In this document: one piece after another, positions 1-11,545 of the stretch
How positions within the stretch are numbered: the stretch's first letter is position 1
Layout of the letters: every line of letters starts with the position of its first letter
Source: Acheta domesticus
Lineage: Eukaryota; Arthropoda; Insecta; Orthoptera; Gryllidae
Assembly (NCBI GenBank): GCA_031308135.1
Contig: JAHLJT010009436.1
Coordinates: forward strand, 124,795,366 to 124,859,365
Direction: 5' to 3'
Length of the DNA stretch: 64,000 nucleotides
Program-made: the position numbers and the translations under genes
Notes under the pieces: model-generated
Databases searched by the model: none
What the model was told of the DNA's origin: nothing
Seen by the model: only the letters and a program-made list of their open reading frames with translations

Positions 1-662
1 TATTACCCGGCAAAATAATATAGACAGTTTTAATTCATTGAAGAAATTGTTTTGAATTCAAACAGTAATTACCAAGACGTGGAAGAAACCACTCGCTTAG
101 TGATTACAAAAATTGAGACCATTGTTCAGATCGAAGTCCCTTTAATATATCTCACTTATCGTCTGAAGTCACTACCGCCTAATTCGAACCTATCATCCTT
201 TTTCTTCAAAGTACCTCTAGTATCCTTTTGGATCAAGGAATAGAGGCCTAGGAGAAGGACGAAGAACCAATCGCCCCACCATAGGACAGAAATAGAGACA
301 TGGAGGGGGAGGAATCGTGAGGGGTCCGTGGCCCGTTGATGAAGGCCCTGCTCGGGCATCCACTGGGGATTGATCGAAGGAAATGACGGAAACAAACGAT
401 CGCAGCAGCCTGTTTCTCAGAATTTTTATCCAGGCAGTGACATTACCTGAGACCGCTACATACGAGTTGGCGATGAAAATAGGGACGCGGGACATAATGC
501 GGTGCGTTCGCCGAAGAGGCACCAGCGACGCACGCTTCCACTGCGCAACGCGCCGCTGAGCACCTGTGACCTTGAAAAACCTTTAAGCAACTTTAAGCAA
601 AAACTTTAAGCAAACTTGAGCAAAAGGAATAGCGTGTTTTAGTTATTTAGTTTTAAATTAAC
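1..662. other. Unannotated sequence
   Basis: No gene is recognised. Open frames on both strands are short and have no recognisable motif. Positions 240-560 are somewhat GC-rich. A small tandem repeat lies at 581-625. Confidence 0.4.
581..625. repeat. Short tandem repeat, unit about 10-13 bp
   Basis: Four imperfect copies of CTTTAAGCAA follow one another; the third is preceded by extra A residues and the last is changed to ACTTGAGCAA. Confidence 0.7.
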
Positions 663-818
663 ATCCAAAGCAGTGGTGTCAAGATCTACTGGTGGCAGTT
701 GTACGCGTCGTGGTTCCGTAGCAAGCCACGAGCTACTTTGCGCAACTAGCGTCGGGAAAGGAACCTATTGGTAACCCCGCCGTTTTACATTAGGGATGGA
801 GTTGTCTCTGGTGATGGG

Positions 819-3532
819 CAGTGGCGGCTGTAGCAGGGAGGCGCTAGGGACACTGGCCCCCTCCTACTGAGATCATTATTTCTCCTCCTGCACAATTTAA
901 AGTAATCTCTTTGGGTATCCATCGAATCAAACACAGCTTTAGCTTTCATACTCCCGCTTGTTCCGTAGAACGGTTTTCATTGGCTGTGGACACTCTCCGC
1001 TGTGTCCTAAACGCGGTGTTGTTACAGAACTTCCTGACAAAGGAATCGCCGCCAATGAGAGCTCAAATGGCAACATAAGTTCGGCAAATGGCGTCGTATG
1101 ACGGCCGCCGCCCAGCAGCCGGCCAGGGGATGTATAACCTCGTTGCCCGGCGCTACCTATAGACCGATTTTTAAACTTACAGTATTCGTTTCGCTTGATG
1201 TCAAGGCCAGTGCTATCTGCTGGTGTTCTGTTTAACTGATCTCCCCCAGCACAAGCATTCAGTGCAGTAGTGTGCTCTCGGCATGGTCTTCGGCTTTCCG
1301 ATCCTAACGAACTGTGAGTGTTCTGTGTTCCGATCTTTGCGTCCAGTTTGCGTTGTTCATTCGTGTTGTGCATTGAGATTGAGAATGGTTTCCAATTCTG
1401 TAAAATGCCTGAAAAGAATCTGTCTTGATTACGATGCAAGGTTGTGCGTAAAGAAAATTGGACCACCTCGGCCTGGTATGAAAATTACACAACCTAATAG
1501 AAATGGCAACGTTCTTTTGAACGAAAATTTAACTCAAAGTTGTATTTACTGGTAAAGTGGCTTTGTGGTTGTGATGAAGTAAACGCATTCTTTGCTTCGT
1601 GTGCTTAATATTCTCGCCTCAGACTGATGAATCCTGGACAGTGAAAGGTGTGAAGGATATAAAACATTTAAATGAGAAAGTGAGGAAGCACGCCATGAGT
1701 GAAAAACACATGAATTATGAAATTGAATTTCAAATGCTAGGTTCTGTAAACATTCAATCACGACTCGATTCAGCTTACAGACGTTCTGTTAAGGAACACA
1801 ACGAAAGTGTCTAAAGAAAATAGATACATTTTAAGCAGAATCGTTGAATACGTTCGTTTTTGTGGTTCTTTCGAGCTTACTTTAAGTGGGCACGATGAAT
1901 CAGCTGATTCCTCCAATCCAGGTGTGTTTCGTGGACTGATAAATTTGATGACTGACGTTGACAGTATTTTGAAGAAACATTTGACTGAAAATAAAAGTGG
2001 TTTCTTAGGCACATTAAAGATTGTGCAAAATGAATTGCTTGATGCAATATAGAGTGTTGCAAGATCTTTAATATTACGGGAAGTAGAAAATTCAGATTTC
2101 GTTGCAATTCAAGCTGATGAAACTACTGACGTCTCTACTCAGAGTCAGTTAGTACTATTAATCAGATATGTACACGACAGTAAAATTTACGAACGCTTTT
2201 GGGGATTTATAGTCCCAAAGGCTCACACATCTGAGAGTATCAGTCAATGTATTTTAGAGCAGCTTCAGCTTTTGAAATTGCATGAAAATCCTGGCAAAGT
2301 CCTGACAATCCAGAATTATGATGGAGCATCAGTGATGTCGGGGAAGGCAAATGGTGTGCAGGCTATTTTGCAAAAAACGTATCGTTTTGCACACTTCGTT
2401 CACTGCTATGCTCACCAATTGAATTTAATAGTTGCAAAATGTGCTTCATAAAACAAAATGGCCAGAATTTTTTTTCTAGTCTTGAAGGATTTGCTACTTT
2501 CTTTTCACGTTCATCCAAACGAATGACTGTGTTAAACAATGTAGTGAAGAGACGCCTCCCCCATGGACCAAGTACTCGTTGGTCTTTTCAAAGCATGACA
2601 GTTTTTGTTGTTTATGCTCACAAAGATGATCTGATTCAATGTTTTGAGGAGATAATTGATGAAGAATCCGACAGTAATACAATTAGAAAGGCTGTATGAT
2701 TGCTTAATTTGTTGAAAGATGACATGTTTTTATTTTGGCTTGAGTTTTTTAGCAAAGTAATGCCTCATGTTGAAATTTTATGTAACCAGATCCAAAAGAG
2801 GGGTGTCGATTCTTTGCAAATTAATGATTATGTAAATGAGTTCAAAAATAATATTCAAAAGATACGAGACAATCCACCCTGTCATGGAAATATATATGTA
2901 GAAAACAACTGTGAAGGTAAAAGAAGGAAGGTTGAGGACTGAAGAATCGCATCTCTTGAAGTATGTGATGTAATTATCACAGGGGTAAATAACCGTCTTA
3001 ATTTTACGGGGAATTTAACCTTGTGTTCTCTCTTTGAGCTGAATGTGCTGTATAAAAGGAGTGACTTAAGCTATGCCGAAGGAATTTTACCACTATTGGA
3101 AGTGTTAATGAATAATAACTTGATAGAAGTGTTTTCAGAATCAGTTAAATTATTAAAAGTAATTTGCTCAACTCCAATGACAACTGTAGAATCCGAGAGA
3201 GCTTTCTCCACTTTGAAAAGAATTAAGACATTTTTAAGAAATACCATGTCGGAAGAGAGATTGAATGCACTTTGTATTTTATTAATAGAAACAGTTTTGT
3301 TACGAGACTCTGTTAATTTTAATGAATTAGTAATAGATAAATTTGCAGGATCTAAAAATAGAAGACTAAATTTAATTTATAGAACCTGTGTTTAGACTGT
3401 CTTCCTCGGAGATAATTCAATTGTAAATATTACTTATGTGATTTAATCCAAACAATTTTTCAAATGCCTAACTTTATTTGATCTTGTAACTTTGTGTGTC
3501 CTCCCTGTTGTCTATTCCCAGAGCCGCCACTG
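819..3532 (+). mobile_element. hAT DNA transposon, 2714 bp, degenerate
   Basis: The element starts CAGTGGCGGCT and ends AGCCGCCACTG, a perfect 11-bp terminal inverted repeat. It is flanked by the exact 8-bp direct repeat GTGATGGG (811-818 and 3533-3540), the target-duplication length typical of hAT transposons. Inside is a broken transposase related to the DUF4371/TTF-finger/hAT-dimerisation group (ZMYM1-like). It is inserted in a small MITE whose empty version lies at 9063-9291, so both boundaries are confirmed twice. The coding region has stops and frameshifts, so it cannot make its own transposase. The clean ends mean it might once have been moved in trans. Confidence 0.93.
1440..3395 (+). 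pseudogene. hAT transposase pseudogene (TTF finger, DUF4371, hAT dimerisation domain)
   Basis: Pieces in different frames follow the order of a DUF4371-type hAT transposase. At 1450-1620 there is a decayed TTF-type finger (GPPRPGMKIT, then WLCGCDEVNAFF). From about 1625 comes TDESWTVKGVKDIKHL and KHAMSEKH. At 1807-2450 is the catalytic front with FVAIQADETTDVS and HFVHCYAHQLNLIVAKC. At 3160-3290 is the C-terminal dimerisation domain (TTVESERAFSTLKRIKTFLR). Breaks seen: frame changes near 1600, 1805 and 2440, and in-frame stops at 2050-2052 (TAG), 2697-2699 (TGA) and 2940-2942 (TGA). Family assignment rests on these motifs and their order; a domain search was not run. Confidence 0.88.
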
Positions 3533-3612
3533 GTGATGGGGTGAGGAACTACGTGAAGGGGCGATTTCCTCCTTGCACTCGTGCCACGGACTCCCGCTCG
3601 TGGTACTGACCT

Positions 3613-4755
3613 TCTAAAGAAAACGGGTCGTATTAACATTTCTTTTTTTTTAAACTACCTGTCTTATCCCTGCGTTGATTCTTGAAGCAGGTGCTCCTAG
3701 TGTACCACTTATGCTGTTATATTTTCCACGGAGGAGACATTTGTGTGTTTACTGATATTTGATTCTTTTATAGCTTATATTGTCTTTCAATTTCGTGTAA
3801 TATAGTTTCACAGTCTCTTTCTCTGTTATATTATTGCATGTCTTTACTTTATTCTTCGTCATATTATTTTTTATTGATCTTCTAAATTGCTACGTACTGA
3901 TTTTCTTCACAAACATTGGATCGGTTGAATCGAGAAATTTCTTTATTATTCTGTTATTCACTTTGTGTGATCGTGTTAATGTTTGTGGGAAGGGCTCGAT
4001 ATTAATGCGAAAGGTGATGCCATGGTTTATACCTATATCGAATATGGTGATGTGGGTGGTAATTTATATGACAAGTATTTTTCTGTCTGAGCTATGACAT
4101 TGGTAGCCTACATATATGATATATTTTACTAATTATGCTAATTAGTAACGTCACATTGGAGTCTTCAAGATTTATTAACAAAACAACTTTCAACCTCCTA
4201 TGATTTCAAATAAAACCAGCCGATTTTATTCACATTTTTGGCATTAATTTTCCTACAAATACATTTGAAAAATATGAGAGGTAGAGACCTAACATTAATG
4301 CTTCAGATTAACAGAAAAATCCTCAATATATTTTACTATAACATTTACTTCGTTCTCGCCCGATCTCTTTGCGCAAATTTAGAACAGGGCGTAAGGCAAC
4401 AAGGGGTTTTGTACTCACCGCTCCTTCTTATAGCCTTAACGTTTTACCACTTACAACTTACCTTAGCTTGCCTTACTTGATAGATAAGAAAACATGTTCT
4501 ATCTTGTCACAAGTAAGAAGCAAGGTTATCCCACTCATCGCGAAATCGGATATGACGTTCATAACACTTTCAAGGTCACAAGCTATCAGTATGTCGCGAC
4601 AAGACACACCTCCGGGAATGTGTAAATGATAAGAGCAAACTACATAGGCTCGCTTCGACAGAGGCTAGGTTCACCTGCATATTTTTTTCTTGTTATTTAA
4701 GGTCTAGGTCGTAAGGTCTAGGTCTAGGCATTAACGTCTAGGTCATCAGCGACCA
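3613..4755. other. AT-rich unannotated sequence
   Basis: No gene or clear element is seen. A short array of GGTCTAGGTC-like units occurs at about 4699-4746. Confidence 0.4.
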
Positions 4756-4905
4756 CTATTGGGTTTAACTGTTATGGTAACTGTGAAGATGACATGATAT
4801 GGTGATGATAAGGAGTGAAAGGAAGAACACAAATACAACCATGCCCGAGGCGGGACTCGAACCCGCAACCCTCCAACCAACCGATCGGCATTTGCGCTTT
4901 ATTCT
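4756..4905 (-). mobile_element. tRNA-derived SINE fragment
   Basis: Read on the minus strand, GCGGGTTCGAGTCCCG (4851-4866) is a good tRNA B box within a T-arm-like context, preceded by GGTTGGTTGGAGGGTT and followed by a non-tRNA body. No A box is recognisable upstream on that strand, so this is a 5'-truncated SINE rather than a tRNA gene. Confidence 0.6.
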
Positions 4906-5676
4906 GAGCATTATATGCACATGATTTTTAACATTATCTGACAACGTTTCCTCTTGAGATAAATCATAAATATATACACAAACTTTTGCTTTGGGCAATT
5001 TCTTTGAAGCTATTAAATGAAAATATTTAAAGTATACAAGTATTTTGTTAATAATTCTCGTACCTATTTATTTGTAGGTTATTTTTGTTACACCATTGCA
5101 CAGTTTCTCCAATCTAAATGTCTGTCGATCGAATTTATATAAGCATGCATATATACAATTTATATAAGCATGAAAAGATGAATCTGTAAGTTTCTCTGCG
5201 TCTCAAACGAATCGACAAGCCTTTCTATAAGATCACATAGCGTGTGTACTTACGGAGAAAGCGAGCACGTAATATCTTTACAAACGACCATGTTTGTTTA
5301 CCCATATTTATGAGCTAACACAAACACTCAGCTCTTACGTCACTGACCCCTTTTATCTGCCTATTTGAATTGAGAAATTTCTGCGAATTGTTCGAAGAAT
5401 GTCGATTCACAAACTTCATTTCAAAGGTAAAGAATTTAAGGATTGAAATGTACATCCTATTAATCTTTTCGGTTTCTTGCAGTATCGTATGAACCTTGAG
5501 AAATGTTCAGATCAGAGGAATCTTAAATTTTGAAAAAATGTATCCCTGTTTGAAATTAAGAGCAGGGTTTATATAATTAGGAAATGTTGCTGTTTTTCGA
5601 ATGACGCTTAGGGAAACTATATTTACTGAAATTCATTACGATATTAACAAAGTAGATACATTTTATAAATTTATAT

Positions 5677-5731
<55 letters not shown>

Positions 5732-6170
5732 ATTTGAATCGGTGTTTGTGAATTTGAAACAAAAAGAGTTCCACATCAAAGGCTAAAAAGAGATAGTTTG
5801 TGAATGCAATCCGAGAACGAGAGATGTAGATTGATAAATGTAGGTCAGTCATATTTACAGGAGTAAGTGTTGATTCACACATGTTAGTGTTGTAAGAATA
5901 GACTGAAGCATTTCATTTAATTTTTGTAAATTTCAATGTTTCCCCTACTGTGAGCACTTTCACAAGAGACGTAATTACTACAATGTACTTCTTTGATAGT
6001 CGTTTCAGAACACATTGCCTTCGATATCACCTTCACGTTCACTATTGGCCCGTAGCTGATTGACAAAAACGAGACTGGAAACACGGGAAGCTGGAGAGAA
6101 CACTTTCATAATTAAACAGTGCGCACAGCATTCTTAAGATAGTAGTTTTCTATGTGTTCGTTTGAAGAGT
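4906..6170. other. AT-rich unannotated sequence with a TA microsatellite
   Basis: Apart from the dinucleotide tract at 5680-5729 there is no recognisable gene or element. Open frames across the TA tract encode only repetitive Ile-Tyr and are not real. Confidence 0.45.
5680..5729. repeat. (TA)n microsatellite
   Basis: About 50 bp of uninterrupted TA dinucleotides. Confidence 0.95.
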
Positions 6171-6289
6171 AGTTGTCGAAATGTGGACGTGGAGAGGATT
6201 CTGCACGTGAAAAAGGTTTCATAGCATTACATAAACAACAGCCATCGACCAAAACATACTTACTACGCGGCAATCAACGTGTTTTCACG

Positions 6290-6600
6290 GCGTGCCATAT
6301 ATGCTCGCGCATTTGCATGTGGACGCACGCGGCTGCGGCGCTAGAAAGCCGGCGCCGATCGCTCATCCGGAGCGGGCGCTTTTCCGGCTGCCGCGCGCGG
6401 CGGGCGGCGCGTCTCATCTCCGGCGCGACGAGCTGCGTTTCAACGCGAGTGGACGCGCGCGCGCCCCGCCACTGCACTTTCACTGTTTTCTCTCGGACGC
6501 GCGCGTATCGCATCCCACCTGCGCGATCGCGCCGCGCCGCGCGCTTCCTAGCCAGCTTCCGTTGCCTCGGCATGCACCGCGCGTGTGCGCTGGGTACAAC
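6290..6600. other. CpG-dense islet 1
   Basis: A sharp GC-rich block crowded with CGCG and GCGC in otherwise AT-rich DNA. Overlapping open frames on both strands are Arg/Ala-rich and come from composition. The string TGCACTTTCACTGTTTTCTC (6473-6492) has a close relative in islet 3 at 11726-11745, so the two islets may share ancestry. Confidence 0.6.
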
Positions 6601-6632
6601 AGCTGAGGAGGCGACTTGTCACGGAATGATGT

Positions 6633-6690
6633 GTGACACTGCAGATGACGTGACACTGCAGGTGACGTGACACTGCATGTGACGTGACAC
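6633..6690. repeat. 17-bp tandem repeat, about 3.4 copies
   Basis: Units GTGACACTGCAGATGAC, GTGACACTGCAGGTGAC and GTGACACTGCATGTGAC follow without gaps and end in a partial GTGACAC. Each junction creates TGACGTGACA, so the array carries three TGACGT (CRE/ATF half-palindrome) words immediately beside CpG islet 1. Confidence 0.85.
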
Positions 6691-7014
6691 AATTTTTTGT
6701 GGAATGGGAGTGATGTGTCGCAAATTGACATGTCCTAGACAGTGATGCCACATGAAGAGTGACATAATGTGAAATAAAGGTTTTGTGAAAGGGAATGGGC
6801 AGTGCAATTTCAGCCACAAAGGGAAGAGAACATAGGTTTCTAAATGAATAAAACCAGCACATTCTTTCTCGCATTATTTTTACATTTACATTTTCGAAAA
6901 TTCAGAAAGTACAACGAAAATGTCCCACGCCCTGATTTTAAGCGTCACTTCTAATCGTGGAAAAAAAATAACAAAATTGGAGCGGTTTTGGGGACAATGT
7001 CTTTTTTGGTAGTT
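6691..7014. other. Unannotated spacer
   Basis: AT-rich sequence between the 17-bp array and a SINE-A copy. It contains scattered GTGACATAATG-like words that may be decayed relatives of the array; nothing else is seen. Confidence 0.35.
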
Positions 7015-7420
7015 TCTGTCGGTACTTTTACAAGGTTTCTCCGATCAATACCCGGCGAATGCCAGAGCAATACTCTAAGAAACGGGCCACGCGCCGGGCG
7101 CAATCTTTCTTTCCCCTTCCTTGCTCTATCCTCACCCCTTACTTACACACAGATACACTTAAATGCACTACGCTACCACACACGCCGGGAGATCGGTCGG
7201 GAGCTTAGAACCTGTCCTGGTTGGGGCGGTGTCTCGCTGGTGGAAGTTACCTGGTTGGAGAAATCCCCACTAACCGACAGATAGGTCGGTGCCTGATCTC
7301 ACCATCGAGCGGGAGGAAGATCACCGTCATCTTCTGAGGGAAAACATATACTACACTTACGGATACACTAATAACCCTAGCAGTTGACACGCCCGGAATC
7401 ACTAATAAAAAAATAATCAA
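7015..7420 (+). mobile_element. SINE-A copy 1
   Basis: One of at least seven related pieces in the window. Diagnostic blocks in order are TTTCTCCGATCAATACCCGG, GATGCCGGAGCAG-like (here GAATGCCAGAGCAA), a CTTTCTTTCC pyrimidine stretch, CACTACGCTACCACACACG, GAGCTTAGAACCTGTCC, TTGGGGCGGTG, a GGTCGGTGCCTGATCTCACC block, GAAGATCACCGTCATCT, and a tail CACGCCCGGAATCACTAAT. The tRNA-like head seen in copy 2 is missing, so this copy is 5'-truncated. Confidence 0.75.
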
Positions 7421-8630
7421 GGTAACAGGATTTATCCACTTTTTCGTTACCAGGGTCCGACAACATGAGTTTTTCTGACTAAAATTCTTCATTTTTCGGC
7501 GCACGTTTACAATACTCTCTTCATGCATTTGTGAGGACAAGAAAGTAACAAGAGTAAAAACGGAAGTAAAGCTTTGCGTTTCCACGTATCTATGACTGAC
7601 AAATATCTGACATTAACTGGACACAGATGCGTGTCAATATCCGTTACAGTGAGATTCGACTTATCCAATGAATAAAGTAGTTTCAAAAATTGGAAGTATC
7701 GCAAATGGTACAAAAAGAGCTCCGTATGTTCATATTAATCTGGCTGAACTGAGTAACAATTGCATTCAACAAAAACACTTGATTATTTATTTATGCTTTA
7801 TTGCTATAAAATACGCCAATCGCGCACTTAAATGTTATTGACGAGTTGTCAAATTCAACAAATTGTCAAAATATGATTATTTGCGACATCTTGACGAAAT
7901 AGGTTTTTACTATAAAGGAATGCTTAGAACTTGATAATGAACTGAGATTAGAGTTTTTGAAAGACGAATTGAAATAGTCTTTTGGACTGAGTTATTTGCT
8001 CAAAGTTAATATTCCTTTTTTTGCGGTAATATTCTTGAGAGAATTCCTACGAAAATACGAGATACATCGAGTGACCTCTCCTTTCAAAATTTCAAATGGA
8101 CTTGTTTGGGTATTTATATATGTGCCAAGTTCATTGGACTGTAATTAGTTTTTAATTAGTATTACAATAATACATTTAAAAATAATTTTGAGTGGCTTAT
8201 AAATCCCACATCTCGTGCATTATCTGGTGCTTATTCATTTGTGAATAAATAGTGACTCTTAATTCGATATGTATTGGGGCATGAGGATGCACGAAAACTG
8301 CAAATTCGTTATTAAGTAATGTTTTATGAGCCATTAAAAAGCGTAGAGTGTGTGTAATCATATAAAACTATCCATGAAAGTGTTGAAGGAGATACAAGAG
8401 TAAAAGAACGCTATCATATCGCAAACATGTGTTATTTTTTCTGATTAGTTTATCCTTTCAACGGATATGATTTGTAAGTCTTAGACGACAGCTCTGACTT
8501 TTCCAATGCAAGAGACTTCCATCATTCGCACCTAGCGCCAAGAATAAAATTCCACACCCCCTCATCCAGAACAGCAAGCCCACATCTGTCCTCCAACGCA
8601 ATAACGCATGGGCACAAAAAAAGAACTGCG
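7421..8630. other. AT-rich unannotated sequence
   Basis: Nothing recognisable on either strand. Confidence 0.4.
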
Positions 8631-8639
8631 ACAAAGGAG

Positions 8640-8945
8640 CTGCCGCTATGCGAGAGGAACGCCGTCCCGGCGCAGCGGTCGAGTGTGCGGGTGCCTAGCA
8701 GGGAAGCCACAATCCGAAGGAGCGCCTATCTTCCCAACGGCTGCCGCGGTGCCTTTGCCCCGCCTCGCTCGTCGAACAGCCGAGTTTTTACATTCTTCCG
8801 TATGTTTATGAATTTTAATTAAATTCCTGGGCCGCGCGCGGATCGGGCTGCGGCGCGGGCGAAGGCCGCGTTGGCGCTTCGCGCCGTCCCGCGTCGCCCC
8901 AGAGGCGCAGCCAGGGCTTGAGCCGCTCGAGGCGTTCTTCAAGAG
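8640..8945. other. CpG-dense islet 2
   Basis: Two GC-rich lobes are separated by an AT-rich core (8788-8827) holding TTTATGAATTTTAATTAAAT, a cluster of TAAT/TTAATTA words of the type bound by homeodomain proteins. Open frames across it are low-complexity Arg/Ala/Pro. Confidence 0.55.
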
Positions 8946-9062
8946 TGGGCGGGGAAAAAAACCTGGCTGCGAATGTGTGCGAAATAGTTAAGACTGTTCT
9001 AAAGCGTCAGAGGCAGGATGATTACGATTACATCATAAGATCTTTCAACTGTTGGCGTAAGG

Positions 9063-9291
9063 CAGTGTTGTCATGGTCGATGCCACGAGCGGAAGTCCGT
9101 AGCGCGAGTGCCACGACAAAATCGCCCCTCCACGCAGCTCATTACTCCGCCACCAGAGACAACGCCATCGCTACTGTAAACCGGTTACAAATAGTTTCCT
9201 TTCCCGACGCTAGTTGCGCAGAGGAGCTCGTGGCATGCTACGGTGCCACGACGAGTGCCATATCCATCAGTAGGAGACCTTGACTCCACTG
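9063..9291 (-). mobile_element. hAT-type MITE, family C, intact 229 bp
   Basis: The plus strand begins CAGTGTTGTCATGG and ends CTTGACTCCACTG, so the termini are inverted CAGTG ends. It is flanked by the exact 8-bp repeat GCGTAAGG at 9055-9062 and 9292-9299. It has no coding capacity. It is the uninterrupted paralogue of the copy at 671-3612, in opposite orientation, and shows what that locus looked like before the larger hAT inserted. Confidence 0.92.
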
Positions 9292-9463
9292 GCGTAAGGT
9301 TTAATTGAAGTCGATCTTTTGTCTCACAGTATGGATGACCTCGTGACTCAGAACTCTAAGGACGTAAGGTGGAAACTGGGAGATCAAGAAATGAAGGCGA
9401 ATGTCATAGCAGTGGATGTGGTGGATATCGAGGTTTCCTTTAATTAAATGTAGTACTTCTTTG

Positions 9464-10240
9464 CAGTGGCGTAGCGTCAGGGGACGCTGAGATGCTGAGC
9501 ATCCCCGTATATAAGAACCTTAAATACTGTATTGATAATCTTACAAGTGGTCTGTTGAGCGAAACACGTTTTGTATTAATTTAAAATTGATTTCCTATGA
9601 TTGAATTCGGCGGGCTGTTGAAGCTGGCCTCTGATTGGTGGGAAGCTAAAATACTTCAGCGTCGGCTGCCAGATTGCGACGAGCAATGACGCATGCGCAG
9701 ATGGCGAGGTCCCCCTCTCCCCTCTTCACCCCTGGCCCAGAGAAACCCGACTGCTTTACGCTAGCGTCTACTGCGGAAAGAAGCTCGTTTGTGCACGAGA
9801 GCGCAGCACACTTCAGGCGTTCAGTAAATTATCTTTCTCTCTCTCACTCGGGAGTCCCCGCTTGGTCATGGGTACAAACTGTAGAAATAGTGCCTGACTA
9901 CTATTTCGTAATTAATATCCAAGAAATTGTATTATCTCTTAAATAGATTACATATTATTTAAGTCTGCAATGTATAAATTAACAAATGGTCTTATTGCCA
10001 TTCGCGTATAAGAATTAAAGCTGAGCCATTGTATAATTTGCTTTCAAGACATCGGCAGCCCTGACTGCTGTGAGGATTTTGTGGGAAGCGCCTACACCGT
10101 CGTAAGCAATCGAGATCGTGGAAGTAGTCCCAGTGTATCTGCCTTGTGTTGCGTTCGCCTGTTAGACGAAGTAGTTGATAGTGACATTTTGTGTGTTATT
10201 GTTGAGCATCCCCAAACGTGTGAGTCACGCTACGCCACTG
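9464..10240 (+). mobile_element. 777-bp hAT-type MITE (family D), copy 1
   Basis: The terminal inverted repeat is CAGTGGCGTAGCGT / ACGCTACGCCACTG. The exact 8-bp duplication CTTCTTTG lies at 9456-9463 and 10241-10248. The copy at 19026-19802 is the same length and differs at about nine positions by hand alignment. Subterminal GATGCTGAGCATC is a small palindrome. A 90-codon open frame at 9674-9946 has no recognised domain and is probably not a gene, although it is also open in copy 2 with three differences. Confidence 0.95.
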
Positions 10241-10248
10241 CTTCTTTG

Positions 10249-10690
10249 GACTTTAGAGACTTAAAAGAATGAGGCTTCTCGTAACCTGGCGCCGGCGAGA
10301 GCTATCTTTTGTCTCTGAATGCGGAGTTTAAAATCCTGGTCGATCCCCGTGGAATTTGTGCACCACCTGATTGTGCCTCTAAACCTTATTGGCCCAGGTT
10401 TGGGAGAGGGGATCTTGTTTCTAGGCCAATTTCTATAAAAGATTGTGACCTTTCTGGCCTATAAAGAACTGCATCTCTAATATGGATATGCGTACTGGCT
10501 TTCAAAATTTGAGTAACAAAGGAACATGTATCTGGACGAAAATCAGGAGTCCACGGATCTCGTTCTTGACAATTCAGGTCAGGTTGTGGCCACTGACACT
10601 CGTGTCTGTCCGTAGTGGTAAATGGTCAAATTTCAGGCAAGTATTCCGAGCGTGCGTTGGCTTCTCAATACCTTCATAATGCTTTCAACA
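10249..10690. other. Unannotated sequence
   Basis: Moderately GC-balanced DNA with no recognised gene or element. Confidence 0.4.
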
Positions 10691-10900
10691 TGTAGCATTC
10701 AGAAATTTTAAAACTTGCTTATATGTTCCATTTAGGATGTACTTTATGTATGTATAATAAGTATAATATTTCGAGTTTGTGCAAAAGGAAAAAAATCGCT
10801 GTTTTCCAGCGCACGATGACACAACATTCTCTTCTTACCAAGAACTTCGTAAGGCGAGAAATTAAAAAAAATGTAAGCTGACTAGAAATGCTTTTTCTCA
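10691..10900. repeat. Repeat block related to 11420-11540
   Basis: The string TTTAGGATGTAC (near 10732) and the distal AAAAAATGTAAGCTGAC (near 10866) recur near 11464 and 11501, in the same order but at closer spacing. Confidence 0.5.
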
Positions 10901-10948
10901 ACTCAGTTTGCTTGTCTCTCTCTTTTCTCTAAGAGTCTTGGCCAGTTG

Positions 10949-11160
10949 TTCTTATCAAAGAATCTTCGAACCAAGTTATTAATCAAGTTAGAAATCAAAA
11001 TTCTCAGATTATCAACAGAAACTTATCTAAGTTCTTATCAATGAAAAATACAGTGCGAGTCATATACGTTGTCCGACGTGTTAAAAGTGTAAGTTAAAAG
11101 GAAGTTCAGGATTTGATTATGTTTAATGATGCTGTCATCTGTTTGAATTAATATTTCTAC
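10949..11160 (+). repeat. Dispersed repeat, copy 1 of a direct pair
   Basis: This matches 12487-12700 in the same orientation. Shared strings include TCTTATCAAA, AATCTTCGA, AATCAAGTTAG and AAGTTAAAAGGAAGTTC. Divergence is visible throughout, so the pair is old or the copies were inserted separately. The family is not identified. Confidence 0.75.
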
Positions 11161-11419
11161 TTGTCATACGCACTCTCACGCGCTGGAGCAATCATTATGG
11201 TACCAACAATTTGCAACTATTACCGCCGAATTGTTGCTACGTTGTTAGACTATACTGCTAGAATGCTCTTGCAAAATCGTTGGTTACATGAGCGATTTTT
11301 CTACAAAAAGTAGTCAAACAGTTGATCCTAACTTCATATTAGCCTGATATGAAAACGCCCAAGCCAGGAGGTTGCAATGCTGTAGCGATCATTAGCCAAA
11401 AGCGTGCTTCAGCTAAACC

Positions 11420-11545
11420 AACATCAACCATTCAAAATTTCAAAACTTTTTTACGTTGTCCGTTTAGGATGTACAAGTATCTGCCTGTAGTGTAAAGAAA
11501 AAATGTAAGCTGCCCAGAAATATGCGTGCGCAGATGAGGACCCTG
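11420..11545. repeat. Repeat block related to 10691-10900
   Basis: Contains TTGTCCGTTTAGGATGTAC and AAAAAATGTAAGCTGCCCAGAAAT, matching the edges of the earlier block with a large internal deletion. Confidence 0.5.

Larger units (their letters stand above)
671..3612 (+). mobile_element. Small hAT-type MITE (family C) split by a larger hAT element
   Basis: The outer parts, 671-818 and about 3533-3612, together match the intact MITE at 9063-9291 read on its minus strand. Shared blocks include CGCAACTAGCGTCGGGAAAG and GTTGTCTCTGG. The copy begins with CAGTGGTGTCAAG, like the CAGTGGAGTCAAGG end of the intact copy. The join falls exactly at the target-site duplication of the inserted hAT. The right end is eroded, because the terminal CACTG of the intact copy cannot be found near 3612, so that limit is approximate. 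Confidence 0.8.

Noticed and set aside
939..1466. 175-codon minus-strand open frame
   Set aside because: It lies antisense within the hAT element and overlaps the start of its transposase; no motif is visible.
4844..4905. Functional tRNA gene on the minus strand
   Set aside because: Only the B-box half is present.
6173..6670. 165-codon open frame
   Set aside because: Crosses a CpG islet and a 17-bp tandem array. Arg/Ala-rich, and matched by an equally long antisense frame, so compositional.
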